Part shown: piece by piece, positions 1-10,168 of the stretch
Layout of the letters: each line of letters starts with the position of its first letter
Numbering within the stretch: position 1 is the stretch's first letter
Assembly: GCA_902729315.2 (NCBI GenBank)
Contig: LR746276.1
Span: forward strand, 4,136,169 to 4,200,168
Reading direction: 5' to 3'
Length of the DNA: 64,000 nt
DNA from: Spirodela intermedia
Taxonomy: Eukaryota; Streptophyta; Magnoliopsida; Alismatales; Araceae
Made by a program: the position numbers and the translations under genes
The notes under the pieces: generated by a model
Seen by the model: only the letters and a program-made list of their open reading frames with translations
What the model was told of the DNA's origin: nothing
Database searches by the model: none

Positions 1-425
1 CATTACGATTCTTCCGTCTTTTACTGATCTTAATTTGATCAATTAAATCGTTTGTAATCGCTTATGTAAGAGTCACCAGGCGGAACTCTGTTTCCGCCCA
101 ATTCGCGTTCGCCGAGCACTAACATCATCCTGACGCCCGCACCCTTATTTCCTTTCTTCGTGAATTTTAAATATATTTCCTTTTCATTTCTTAGTATAAA
201 ATTTATATAAAATATTATTCTTTGAGGAAAATTCTGAATAATTACCAAATATTATATTACATCCCTGTGATCGACCTGGAAAATTACTACTATTTTTGTA
301 ACTTATATTGAATTATAATTGATATATTTGTTCAGAAATACTTCTAAATATCCAAAAATTCGTATTTTCTAGTTTTATAAATTTTATATTTGCGTGATTT
401 AATATACAACGACTAAGTCACGTCA
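1..425 (+). mobile_element. 3' part of an Athila-like LTR (L1)
   Basis: Matches the last ~427 bp of the complete solo LTR at 24755-26396 and ends with the same GTCACGTCA terminus. It is cut by the window start. It sits in plus orientation directly against minus-strand gag sequence, so it is probably an LTR inserted into the older element to its right. The left target duplication lies outside the window. Confidence 0.85.
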
Positions 426-1992
426 AGAATCTATAAAATCCTCTTCTACTCCTATTTGATTTTGTTTTGGGCTGTCCACGTTTTTCTTTTCTTCTAATGT
501 TTTGGGATAAGGATCAGGTAAGATCTTACCACTCAATGCATTCACTGTCCTAACATTTTCATTTTGTGGGTTTTTTCCTAGATTCATGCTACTAGACTCC
601 CCTTGCTGAAATCCTATTGTTAGGCGGTTCCTTGGATTTTCTATGGGCTGACTAGGTAGTTGTCCCTTTTCTCTCTTATTCCCAAGAGCCTCTATAATTT
701 ATTTCTACTGCAGCATCATTTTATTCATAGTTTGTAGCATCATTTGGCTTATTTGCTACATCATTTCCATAGTATCAGGTTGGGTTTGAGAGGGCTGATT
801 TTTCTAAAATCTATTTTCTTATTTTGGACGAAATTCAGAGTTTGAATTGAGTCTAAGTGTTTCTGGATTTTGAATATTATTTGGGTCTTTCCATGAAAAA
901 TTATTCCTCCAATTATAATTATAAGAATTTAAAAAAAGGCTGCCTATTTCTATTAAAACTGTGAGCTACTTGCACTTGTTCTTACATAGGATGAAATGAT
1001 TGATCTCAATTATAGCATTGAAATTCAGAATAATTATTTTTACCATACATAGGACATGTACTATTTAAATTAAATTGAAGGTTAAGAAGAGGCTTTCTAA
1101 TATTGTCAATAAGTAAATTAAAATTTTCTAATCTTTGATTAATCTGATTAATCTCATTTCTTAATTTAGAATCATCATCATGATGTAATTCATAAATTTC
1201 TCTCTTCTTATCCATGTCATATAATTCAAAAGAGGCTTTATCTCTAGATTTTTTACTTAAATTCTCATAAAGACTGTAAATCTCATCAGGGGTTTTCTCC
1301 ATAAAATTTCTTCTACATATACAATCAACCATATTTCTGTGTTGTTCTAATAATTCATCATAAAAAATTCTATTGAGCTGCCACTTGGGTATAACATGAT
1401 GAGGACACTTTCTAAGTAAATCTTTGAATTTTTCCCATGTCTCATGTAAAGTTTCTTCTAGTCTTTGAGAAAAACTCCATATATGTTTTCTCATATTTTG
1501 AGTTTTTCTTAAAGGATAAATTTTTTGAAAAAAAGCCTATTCTATGTCTTTCCAGCTAGTTAATTCTCTATCTAATGTGGATAGTTAATGACTAACTTTG
1601 TCCCTAAGTGTACGAAGAAATAATTTCATCTTAATAATTTTCGGTGTAACTTGAGGGAGATTAACTAAATCATAGACCATATGAAATTTTTCTAAGTACT
1701 GATGAGGTTCCTCTAAAGGCAATCCATGAAAATTAGAGAGTATTTGAAAATTTTCTGGATTTATTTCAAATTTAATAGTGAGTGCTAATAGGACTCTAAT
1801 ATTGGATGCTCTTTGAAATGAATCAGGGATATAATGATTTTTCATGGCCATAGGATTGTTTTCACTTTGACCTGTACTTCCTTCAAGATCTATCAAAATT
1901 AATATTTCTTTTGGATTTTTAGTTTTGAATGAAAGAATGAAAGGATTTTCTAGCCTTGGATGCAAGGATCTTCTACCATGCATAAAAATCAA
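426..1992 (-). pseudogene. gag pseudogene of an Athila-like gypsy element (E0)
   Basis: Read on the minus strand this is the gag of the same family as E2. The N-terminal part is 1585-1992 (starts MHGRRSLHPRLENPF). The capsid-like part is 1006-1494, with the family sequence KDLLRKCPHH and a FYDELLEQHR segment. The Gln/Met-rich C-terminal part and linker run on to 426. Stops and frame changes separate the open segments at about 1495-1584 and below 1005. The zinc-knuckle region reads CPMYGKNNYSEFQC, with Tyr at two of the four expected ligand positions. Gag would form the nucleocapsid of a virus-like particle; this copy cannot make an intact one. Confidence 0.85.
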
Positions 1993-2178
1993 TAAATTCG
2001 AGGGAAAAAGTTTAGTAACTGTTACCCTCCTTCAGTATGCTCTAGTCCTTGACTTGCTTCTCTTCATTCCCTTTTTTTTTATAAAAAAAAAGTTCGACAA
2101 AAAGAAAAAAAATAAGAATTATTTTTTTTGTGTACTCTAAGAGAAAAATAGAAAAATACTAAATATTATACAATACAT
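1993..2178 (-). other. 5' untranslated leader of E0
   Basis: Non-coding, A/T-homopolymer-rich leader between the primer binding site and gag on the minus strand. The same leader is seen at 11650-11830, 26700-26865 and 61098-61300. No gene is seen. Confidence 0.6.
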
Positions 2179-2195
2179 CCCTAGTAACGGTGCCA
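2179..2195 (-). other. Primer binding site of E0 (tRNA-Asp)
   Basis: The minus strand reads TGGCACCGTTACTAGGGA just after the LTR end. It is a mutated version of TGGCGCCGTTGCCGGGGA, the complement of the plant tRNA-Asp 3' end. The better preserved E2 copy is at 26866-26883. Confidence 0.75.
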
Positions 2196-2200
2196 AGATT

Positions 2201-3258
2201 TGATGTGACTTATTTGTTGTATAGTAAATCACGTAAATTTAAAATTTATAAAACTAGAAAATACAAATTTTTGGATATTTAGAAGTATTTCTGAACAAAT
2301 ATATCAATTATAATTCAATAAAACTTCCAAAAATAGTGGTAGTTTTTCAAGTTGATCACAGGGATGTAATATAATATCAAGTAATTATTCAGAATTTTCC
2401 TCAAAGAATACTATTTTCTATGAATTTTATACTAGGAAATGAAAATTAAATATATTTAAAATTCATGAAGAAAGGAAAATAAGGGTGGAGATGTCAGGAT
2501 GGTATCAGCGCCCCACGAACGCGAATCGTACAGAAATAGATTTCCACCCGGTGATTCTTACATAAGCGATTACATACGATTTAATTGATCAAATTAAGAT
2601 CTGTAAAAGTCGGAAGAATCGTAATTGAATGAAGTAGAAATTTAAATGACACAAATTATCACTAAATGAAGCAGAAATTAAGTTGAAAGTAAGAAAATAG
2701 AGTTTCGCGTCGCGGCGGCGATGTGTTGGCGATGCACCAGAATCCTGAGCGTTCGGGAGGATCGTCGTGTAGTGTCCACGGCCTCGAAGGCTTTCCTTGG
2801 ACAAGGACGACGTGGGCAATCTCTAGATCTCCTTGCGAAGTCTAAAGATCAATGAAATGGGTCGTCCGTCTCTAGCAGCTATCACCCGACTGAGCAGAAA
2901 AATGACGACTTTGCGGCTCTACGGCGGTTGTCACCCAAGGGAGAAGAGCTGGATGGAGGTGGAGCGTGTGTCAGAAAGCTTCATCCTCAAGTCTGCGTAG
3001 CAAGAAGAGGCTCTTCATTATAACCGGTACGCTCTCAAGAGATGGCGACTCATCTCCCAGTGGATCGTCCTCTTCTCGACGACGGCTTGTTCGTCGATCA
3101 ATCGGAGAAGCTTTACTCGATAGATTCGCGATCCTTTTATCACGAATCGTTCAGCATTTTTAGTAACAATGCTCCGCAAATCGTGTTGATGAGATTTTCG
3201 TCCATGATCTAGTGATTCTAGTGGCTTAATCCTTCACCGACGATCTGTAGGAAAGTCA
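2201..3258 (-). mobile_element. 5' LTR of E0, truncated (L2)
   Basis: Starts in plus coordinates with TGATGTGACTTA (reverse complement of the LTR 3' end) beside the primer binding site. It follows the LTR sequence for about 1.06 kb until it breaks off near GAAAGTCA. The outer ~600 bp, holding the TATA region, are missing; CDC20 unit A begins a few bases later. Confidence 0.8.
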
Positions 3259-3269
3259 ATACCATGTTA

Positions 3270-3405
3270 AAATAGATTCACAATGAAATCATATTTGAAA
3301 TAGATTCACAATGAAATCATATTTGAAATAGATTCACAATGAAATCATATTTGAAATAGATTCACAATGAAATCATATTTGAAATAGATTCACAATGAAA
3401 TCATC
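3270..3405. repeat. Tandem array, ~28-bp unit, about 5 copies
   Basis: The unit GAAATAGATTCACAATGAAA plus TCATATTT is repeated head to tail about five times with almost no divergence. The homologous places in units B (~39530) and C (~42960) have a single copy, so the expansion is private to unit A and sits at its junction with the truncated LTR. Confidence 0.9.
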
Positions 3406-4460
3406 ACCACAAAAGAATAAAATATTTCAATTTGTGATGAAGTTTACAATATTAGTTGACAATTCATTAAGCTTAAGTTTAGAAAAGAATATGACAACAC
3501 ATGGCAAGATTTGTAACTATAGTAAAAAAAACAACTATTAGGAAGCCAAAAATGTAGAATATAAAATCATGCCCACCTCTCTTTTGGTTTCTCATGCTAC
3601 CTTAATTGAATCAATAAGGCTCTTTACAAAAGTATCATGACTCTTAATAGACTTGTAAACTTATTTTAATAGATATAATGTCTCCTTGGATTAATTTTCC
3701 TTTCTATGAATTTGGTGTAATAATTTTATTTTACATAAATTTTTTAAAAAATAATCATTTAAAAAATTATCAAGATAAATTATGAAGATATAACTATTTT
3801 TTTAATTAATTTTTATTTCTTTAAAATTGATTCTCCTTATGTTTCATTTATAGAATTTTTTAGAAAAAGGTTTATGCATATTCAATAACAAACTAAATGG
3901 TTTTATGATGGTAGTTTCCTCTATAGAATCAACTCCTGATTTTTAGCTTAAATAAACTGAGAAAATATCATTTTTAATCTGTAATATCTAAAACAATTCG
4001 AGATTTTCTTGGTTACCTTCGTTTTGAATTTTACTACCCTCAAGCCCCAATTGAACCATATTTCAATATCTATAAGATCATTTTCATTTAATTCAAGAAT
4101 TTAAGGTAAAGATTGGGTGCTAATACGAAAAACCTAGGAGATGCTTTTCATGGTTTCTCGCCAAATATAGAACGTATATAACTCTCTTTCTAAGGAACTT
4201 GGTAGGAAACGTTTTCTTTAACTTAGAGATCAAATGAAAAGAATAATTTTTTTATCAATACTTTAGGTTTTCATCGTTATTTCTCAATGGAGAATTTAAC
4301 CCAATATAATCCGGTCTAAATCATTATTCCACTACCATGTTTTTATTTCTTATCATTAAATTTCTTCCAAAATTTTCCCAAGCACGCCAAATCACCCGTC
4401 TCATCCAAAGTCGTAAGAAAATGTTTATTAGTACTTTTTTTATTATCTGAATGTTTAAAG
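3386..4460 (+). repeat. Flank repeat R1 (3' side of CDC20-A)
   Basis: AT-rich non-coding repeat of ~1.1 kb. It is near-identical to 42956-44035 and to the reverse complement of 38465-39542. It is also related, at an estimated 75-80% by eye, to repeat R2 on the other side of the gene (8205-9445), in the same orientation. Shared landmarks are the ATTCACAATG start, ATTTGTGATGAAG, ACAACACATGGC.AGATTTGTAAC, CACCTCTCTTTT, and a TTTTCCCAA end. No ORF or known transposon terminus was recognised. Confidence 0.75.
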
Positions 4461-5181
4461 GGTCTACCGCTCCAGGCTGAGCTCTACAGTCCAATTGTTC
4501 CACATATTTTCCTCCTGCTTTTCTCCCACTGTGCGAAGCGAAGCAATCAGCCGGAACTGCTGATCACCATTGGCGCCGAGGCTGAGCAGAGAAGCATGAA
4601 CAAGCGAAGAGACACAGAGAGAGACAGAGAGAGAGAGAGAGGGGTAGACCTTGAAGACAGGAAGGTTCCGGTCCATGGTGGACGCCGTCGCCGTTGTCGG
4701 CGTCGGAGCCTGTACATCGTCATCGCCGGTGTCCACGCCGCCGTGCATCATCATGCTCCTGCCGTCAGGCCTTGGTCGACGAAGATTCCGGCTCCGATCA
4801 TCAACTTCCTACAATTCTTCGGGGCACCCAACTTCTGGTGACAACGGAAGACCGCCGGCGATACGCATTTAACCAAACAGAGAAAATATGCAGACATGTT
4901 CCTCCGCCGACGAGGAGGAAGAAGAAGAAAACCGGCAGCTGCATCTATGACCAGGAAAGGAAAGCAACTCAAGAAAACTCGGCCGATCGAAGAAAACTCG
5001 GAGTAAATATCCGACGGATCGACGACCGCAGAAGCGGAAAACGATTCGAGAAAAATGTCAGAGAAATCCATCATCGTGCATACAAGAGAAAGAAGAAGAA
5101 AACTCGGGCGGGCGGCGGGCTAGAAGGGGAGAACCGGGCTCTTCCCCGCCCCGTCTGCCCACCCGTGTTGTCCCCTGTACA
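4461..5181 (-). other. GC-rich segment downstream of CDC20-A (3' UTR or remnant of a neighbouring gene)
   Basis: Follows the CDC20-A stop and ends abruptly where R1 starts. It is conserved in all three units (37741-38460, 44036-44756). It holds a short open frame on the minus strand (4464-4754, starting MMMHGGVDTGD) that would continue through a GA/CT microsatellite at about 4607-4645. The GC content and a possible donor after NLPVFK hint at a truncated exon, but no family was recognised. It could equally be 3' UTR. Confidence 0.4.
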
Positions 5182-6941
5182 TTACCTGATGCGGCTGAAG
5201 CTGGAGAATGGCTCTAGGTCCGGAGGGGGCTTCGGAGGCGACTTCTTCGTCATCTCCGGCGATCCAAAGACGTTCCAGAACCTCAGCGTCTCGTCACCCG
5301 ACACCGACGCCACCGTGCACCCGTCCGGGCTCTGCGAAGCCGATATCTCGCCGTCATACCAGCATTATAGACAACAGCTGGGAATAAACCGACAGGATCT
5401 GGGGGGATTTTGGTCCATACCACGGCCGTGCACAAGACTCGGGAACTGTGGCCGGTGAGGTCGATAATCTTCCTAAAAGAGGGGTACTTCCACAAAGTCA
5501 GCTGGTTCTGACCGAACCCATGGGAGCTTAGCAGCTCCTTTTCCTTCTTGCTCCACAGCAGGGAGCAGACCTGCGACCCCGTGTCCACCGAGTCGAGACA
5601 AGTGCCGTTCTCGGTGTTCCAGAGCTTGATACACCGGTCGTTGCCGCCGCCGCCGGAGGCCAGCAGGTTGCTCTGGAAGGGGCACCATGCGAGGGCCTTC
5701 ACGGCGGAGGCATGCTTGTCGAACCTGTGGATCCAGGGACCTTGGGAGGTCCGCGGAGCAGTGGCCGTCGATGCCCTGCGCAGGTCCCAGATGTGGACTA
5801 GGTTGTCGTCGCCGCCGCTGGCCAGACGCCGGCCGGAACCAGACCACCTTAACCCGCAGACTTCTCCTCTGTGGCCTCTGTATGAGTGGACGACGTGAGA
5901 CCTGATTCTCACGTCGTTGTTCACCACCTTGCCATCCTTCCCTCCCGTCGTCAGAATGTGATTGCTCCATGAGAGCGATCCGACTCGAGAACGGTGTACA
6001 CCTCTCAGAGTCCTCAGCTGCAGCGGCGGATAAACACAGAGGACGATTCTCGTCAGAAAAGGAAACCCTGAAATCCTCTAGGCAGGGAGGGAAGGAGGTC
6101 TGGCCACTTACCAGTCGCTGGGAGTCGGTATCCCACAACTGGACGTCGGAGCCGTTCAGACCCAGTGCAAGGTACCGGCCATCTGGAGCCCAGGAGACGC
6201 TCGCTGCGGCTCCGAGGTCGTCCTCCGCCTTCATCAGCTCCCACGTGGAACCGTCGGTGCCGTTCCACAGGTGGACGGTGCTGCCGAGGGCGATAGACAG
6301 GATGTTCCTGCTCCCCCAGTCCAGCACGTTAAGATAGTAGTCGTCGGTCATGTCCGGGGCGTCCAGGATCCGATCTGCCGACCGGGAGATTTCTCTCGTC
6401 TGTTTCGTGGACTTGGGGTGGTGATCGAAGGAGACCTCTTCGGCCGTGGAGGAGGAAGCAGGGGGCCGCGCCTGGAAGGCCAGAATCCGATTTCTATTCG
6501 GGAGCAACCTCTCGGCCAGGAGTTTCCCGTAGGTCTGCCCCGGATGGGAGGCCAGGGCGGCGGCTTTCTCCTTCTCTTTCCTGGTTTGTGTCAGCAGGTA
6601 GAAGGCCATGTCGAAGTCCATTGCTGATCTGTTGGGGATAAATCGATCGCCCTGAATCGCCGAGATGATGACGTTCAGAGAACGACTAACTACGCAATTA
6701 GGAATACGAAGGAAACGTAATCTGCAGAAATCATGAATCTGGTGGCACTAGAAATCTAAATCGAAACCCTAAATGGTTTAGAATAAAGAACTGGGTCAAT
6801 CCGTCGAGGGCTTACGCTGTGCTTGGAAACGCCATGCTGCCTCGAGATGAGTCTTGACTGACGGGCCTCCTGAATGGAGCTGCGGCTTATCGAAGATGAT
6901 TCCTCTTCGCTGCAGCTCTTCAATCCCCAGGAAGCCATCAT
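5182..6941 (-). CDS. CDC20: CDC20-like APC/C activator, copy A
   Basis: CDC20 binds the anaphase-promoting complex and recruits mitotic substrates (cyclins, securin) for ubiquitination. Exons on the minus strand are 6816-6941, 6112-6651, 5421-6017 and 5182-5331. The introns are 164, 94 and 89 nt with GT-AG ends (donors GTAAGC, GTAAGT, GTATGG), all phase 0. The predicted protein is about 470 residues. Exon 2 opens with the C-box [17 protein letters not shown] (residues 43-59), the APC/C-binding motif, which would be missed if the Met of MDFD were taken as start. RILAF (97-101) resembles the second APC/C-contact motif. The conserved LDAPD is at 138-142. WD40 blades follow (VHLWN, DVQLWD, LVHIWD, CIKLWN, LTLWK, LRFWN). 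The protein ends SFSRIR with the Ile-Arg tail. No stop breaks the model. Copy A keeps the family DAPD motif, unlike B and C, so it is the likeliest ancestral copy. Confidence 0.9.
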
Positions 6942-7567
6942 CGCCGCGTCCCAGGATCTGCGAAATCAGCAGAGAAAAGGACCACAAGGCAAGAGGAAAA
7001 CCAGCCGCAGACGCGGCAGACCGGCAGGCCAACGAGAGGTGGGAGGCAAGTAAGAAAACAGAGGAAGAGAGAAATCTCTGCGCAAAGAGATCGTCACGAT
7101 AGCCGGGAAAGAAAACCACCCGCAGACGTGAGCTGTAGAAGAACGAGAAACCAGGAAGAACACGCCAGCAGACCTGGAGATCTATTGACAGAGGAGATGG
7201 GGAAAAATCAAGAAAAACAAGAAATAGACTTTCCCGTCGACGGGAATAATCCGCACAAAACCAACCAAGAAAGAAGACCAGTCGCAGAAGCAAATCTACA
7301 GACTAACGAGACACGAGAAGCAAGAACAAAGATTCACGGGATAAGGGACTTCCCCCCGCTCAAAGGCCGTCACCGAAACGAAAGACGGCCGCAGACGGAG
7401 CAGACTCGCAGGCCAATCCAGAGCGACCTCCGGCAGGAATCAACCGCAAGAGATCGCAGCACCAAGGAGTCACCAGAGAGGTAGAGAGAGCGAGCGAGCG
7501 AGAGCGAGGGAACGGTAGACAGAGAAAGAGCGGGAGAGAATGAGAGAGATGACTGGACGGAATGGGC
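6942..7567 (-). promoter_or_regulatory. TATA box and long pyrimidine-rich 5' UTR of CDC20-A
   Basis: The TATA box TATATATA is at 7568-7575 (minus strand). The following ~600 nt up to the ATG at 6941 are CT-rich on the sense strand and are conserved in A, B, C and P. A 5' UTR intron is possible (an acceptor-like TTTCGCAG lies ~20 nt upstream of the ATG), but no donor can be chosen from sequence alone. GA-rich simple sequence lies at 7480-7545. Confidence 0.65.
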
Positions 7568-7640
7568 TATATATACGGCCAAGATTCAAAGGCGCGCCAA
7601 GGCGTACTTCCCGCCAACGGTCATCTTCATAACGGCCCGC
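7568..7640 (-). promoter_or_regulatory. CDC20-A core promoter with MSA and E2F-like sites
   Basis: TATATATA is at 7568-7575. Upstream are GGCGCGCCAA (7591-7600; TTGGCGCG on the minus strand, E2F-like), GCCAACGGTCA (7613-7623) and CATAACGGCCC (7629-7639). The last two contain AACGG, the core of the mitosis-specific activator element bound by MYB3R factors in plant G2/M genes. The first matches YCYAACGGYYA at 10 of 11 positions. This fits the G2/M expression known for CDC20. Confidence 0.65.
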
Positions 7641-8204
7641 CTCTTTCTCTCTCTTTAAGCAGGGGTTCTTGGCCCATGAATTAAGCGAGCTATGATAAGC
7701 TCCACATTGATTCACCAGTTTGTGCGCCATTTCCCTAGACTACTTAGCATAGTAAAAGGCACCACAAAATCCTCTTTCTTCGTGTTGATGTTGATGGAAC
7801 TGATCGGTGTAAAACTCTTATTGGTGTATTCAAGCATATTGGTTACTTTAAACTTTTTTTATTATGGGTGATTGATTAACCATTGTAAACTCTAGGATTA
7901 AAATTTTCGGTCTCTTTATTGAATTGAAACACAAGAGATTAACTAACTTGTTCCATGTTAAGCTCCAAATTGTTCCATATCTAATCCCCTAAGATCCTTA
8001 AATCTTAGTCTATTAATTATCTTTCCCCTTCCAAGCAAGGAAGGAGAGTTCTATAAAGAGTTCTCTATCAGATCGTGCAAAATTTAACAATTTATTTACT
8101 TTTAGATTGTTTCATTTCAACGATCTTTCAAACATTGTTGATTTGAGCTAGTACTGCAAGTGTGTAGCATTTGGGTTTTTTTAATTCTATACACAAGTAT
8201 AGAA
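7641..8204. other. Non-coding 5' flank of unit A
   Basis: AT-rich sequence conserved in units B (34740-35280), C (47221-47795) and D (58870-59428). No ORF, RNA gene or transposon terminus was recognised. It ends near a small inverted repeat, CTATACACAAGTATAG, at about 8188-8203. Confidence 0.6.
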
Positions 8205-9445
8205 ATGTGTATACACTTGAAACATATTTGAAATAAATTCACAATGGAATAAGCACCACATAAAAAATCAAATATTTCTATTTGTGATGAAGGCTATAAT
8301 ATTATTTGACAATTTATGAAGCTTCAATTTTGGTACTGATGTGACAACACATGGCGAGATTTGTAACTAATGTTAAAAACTACTAGGCAGCCCTTAATGT
8401 AGAATATGGAGATTGGAGTTCAACCAACAAAGGAAATAAAGGATTGAGAATAATATGAGGAAAGTAATTTCGCTTGACCAAACCACTATAAGCCTAGTGT
8501 GTGAAGACTATTGAGAATAATTTGAGGAAAATACTAGTTTGATCATAAAAAAGGTCATGTTCACCTCTCTTTTAGTTCCTCATGGTGCCTTTATCAAATC
8601 AATAAGGCTTTTTACAAAACAAACATGACACTTAATAGACCAATACGCTTATTTGAATAGATATATATGAGGTCTCTTTGAGTGACTTTTCCTTTCTATA
8701 GATTTACTATAAAAAAAAAATCATAGATGTTAGAATAAGAATTTAATCTAATAGAAATTATCTAAATCAATTAGGAAAGTACTAAATAATCTTAAATTAA
8801 ATTTTATTTCTGTAAAATTTATTCCATGTTTTATTCAGATGGAGTTGAAAATAGCACCCCTTTATTTCATTTATAAGAGTTTAAAACGAAAAATTATGAG
8901 TATTAAATAAACAACTAAATAGTATAGATATGTTTAGATATTATTTCTTTAAGAGGTGCTCTTGTTGCTTAGCTTAGTTAATTAGAAAATACCATTTTTG
9001 GTTTCAAATATCTAAAGCTGCTTAGAATTTTCTCTAATATTTTCGTTTCTAAATTTTATTACCCTCATATATTTGCTTCAGCAACCTTCCAATATCCTAA
9101 GTACCATTTTCAATTATTTGAAGCATTTAAGGTAAAGATTGGGGACTAATTGATCAAATTCTGAAGATACATTTCACGTTTTCTCATCAAATAAATTTTA
9201 TATGATATGCCTCTATTTGCGAAAAACTTATGAGGAAACATTTTTTATTTAGGTTAAAGGTTACATGAAAAAAGCTAAAAACAATTGTTATAAAATACTC
9301 AAGATTCTCATGATTATTTTTTATAATATATCAAAATCATTATCCCAATATAACAGTTCTTATTTCTTGTCATCAAATTTATTCCAACATTTTCCCAAAC
9401 TCACCAAATCACCTTCTGATCCACTTTGCAAAAAGAGATGGGGAA
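8205..9445 (+). repeat. Flank repeat R2 (5' side of CDC20-A)
   Basis: About 1.2 kb, non-coding and AT-rich. It is the diverged direct repeat of R1 (3386-4460) on the far side of the gene. It is near-identical to 47800-49040 and, inverted, to 57640-58870; the first half recurs inverted at 34074-34735. Gene A therefore lies between two direct repeats. Confidence 0.75.
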
Positions 9446-10168
9446 ATTGAGGGATAGAAGTTTACGGGGGGGAGGGGGGAGAATGTAGGTCTCTAATTGG
9501 GTAGACAAATTTAGGGGGTGGATGAATTAATTTTTCATTTTTTTTAGTTAAGTATAATATATTTCTTTTTTGTTTCACTATAGTTTAATATATTGCATAT
9601 TTCTCTATGTTAATATAAAAACATGAAACAATTTAGAAGAAGTTTGTGCACAAAAGATTGTATAGTGGTTTGGCCAAACTCTATCAGCATATATTAACTT
9701 TTGAGGAATCCAACTGAATTATATTATTCCAGCACAAGAATGTGCTTAATTTTACAGGGTTTAATAACCTCATTCCCAAACTGTGGGTCTATGACCCTTA
9801 GAATTGCTACGCCCCTAAGTTTCCTCATTGCGTACACATACATGTGCCTCAATGACCAATATGACTATAGTGACGATGCAACACATGTCTCCATTAGTTC
9901 AAATACAATAATCAATGTGATTTCGTTGATGATATACTACAACTGTTTCAACCAGTCCACACACCACAACTCAAAATAAAATAAAAAATAATCAAGAATG
10001 AGTTTTCACATCCTTCAAAAAAAAAAATTCATATACTAAGAGATGTACCATAGTTCAAATATAGTGTTTGATGTTTTCAGATTTTTTTATACCTTAATAT
10101 GTCTTGCATATACATATGTTATAGTCTTTGAGAATGTCACTAGATAAAGAAACAAGCATTGTCAAAAA
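9446..10168. other. Distal flank of unit A with a long G-run
   Basis: Shared with C (49041-49757) and, inverted, with D (57047-57640). It holds two adjacent G-runs (about 9465-9480). An open frame at 9701-9979 is kept in the other copies only because the duplications are recent; it shows no recognisable domain. The segment is cut at 10168, where an LTR joins after CAAAAAAAGTTT. Confidence 0.6.

Noticed and set aside
3270-3405. CRISPR-like array
   Set aside because: The 28-bp units are directly contiguous without spacers, in a plant genome; it is a plain tandem repeat.
4694-5458. 254-codon plus-strand open frame, repeated at 37464-38228 and 44269-45033
   Set aside because: It is antisense to the CDC20 last exons and downstream segment, has low-complexity Arg/Lys/Ser composition, and is open in the three copies only because they are recent duplicates.
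5473-6621. CDC20-A as one uninterrupted 382-residue protein
   Set aside because: The frame reads through intron 2 and then the wrong frame of exon 3 (Arg-rich, no WD40). Splicing at GTAAGT/CAG restores the family sequence.
9701-9979. Conserved small protein in the CDC20 flank (also 49326-49541 and 57083-57418)
   Set aside because: Frame lengths and starts differ among copies and there is no domain; the similarity is explained by recent segmental duplication.
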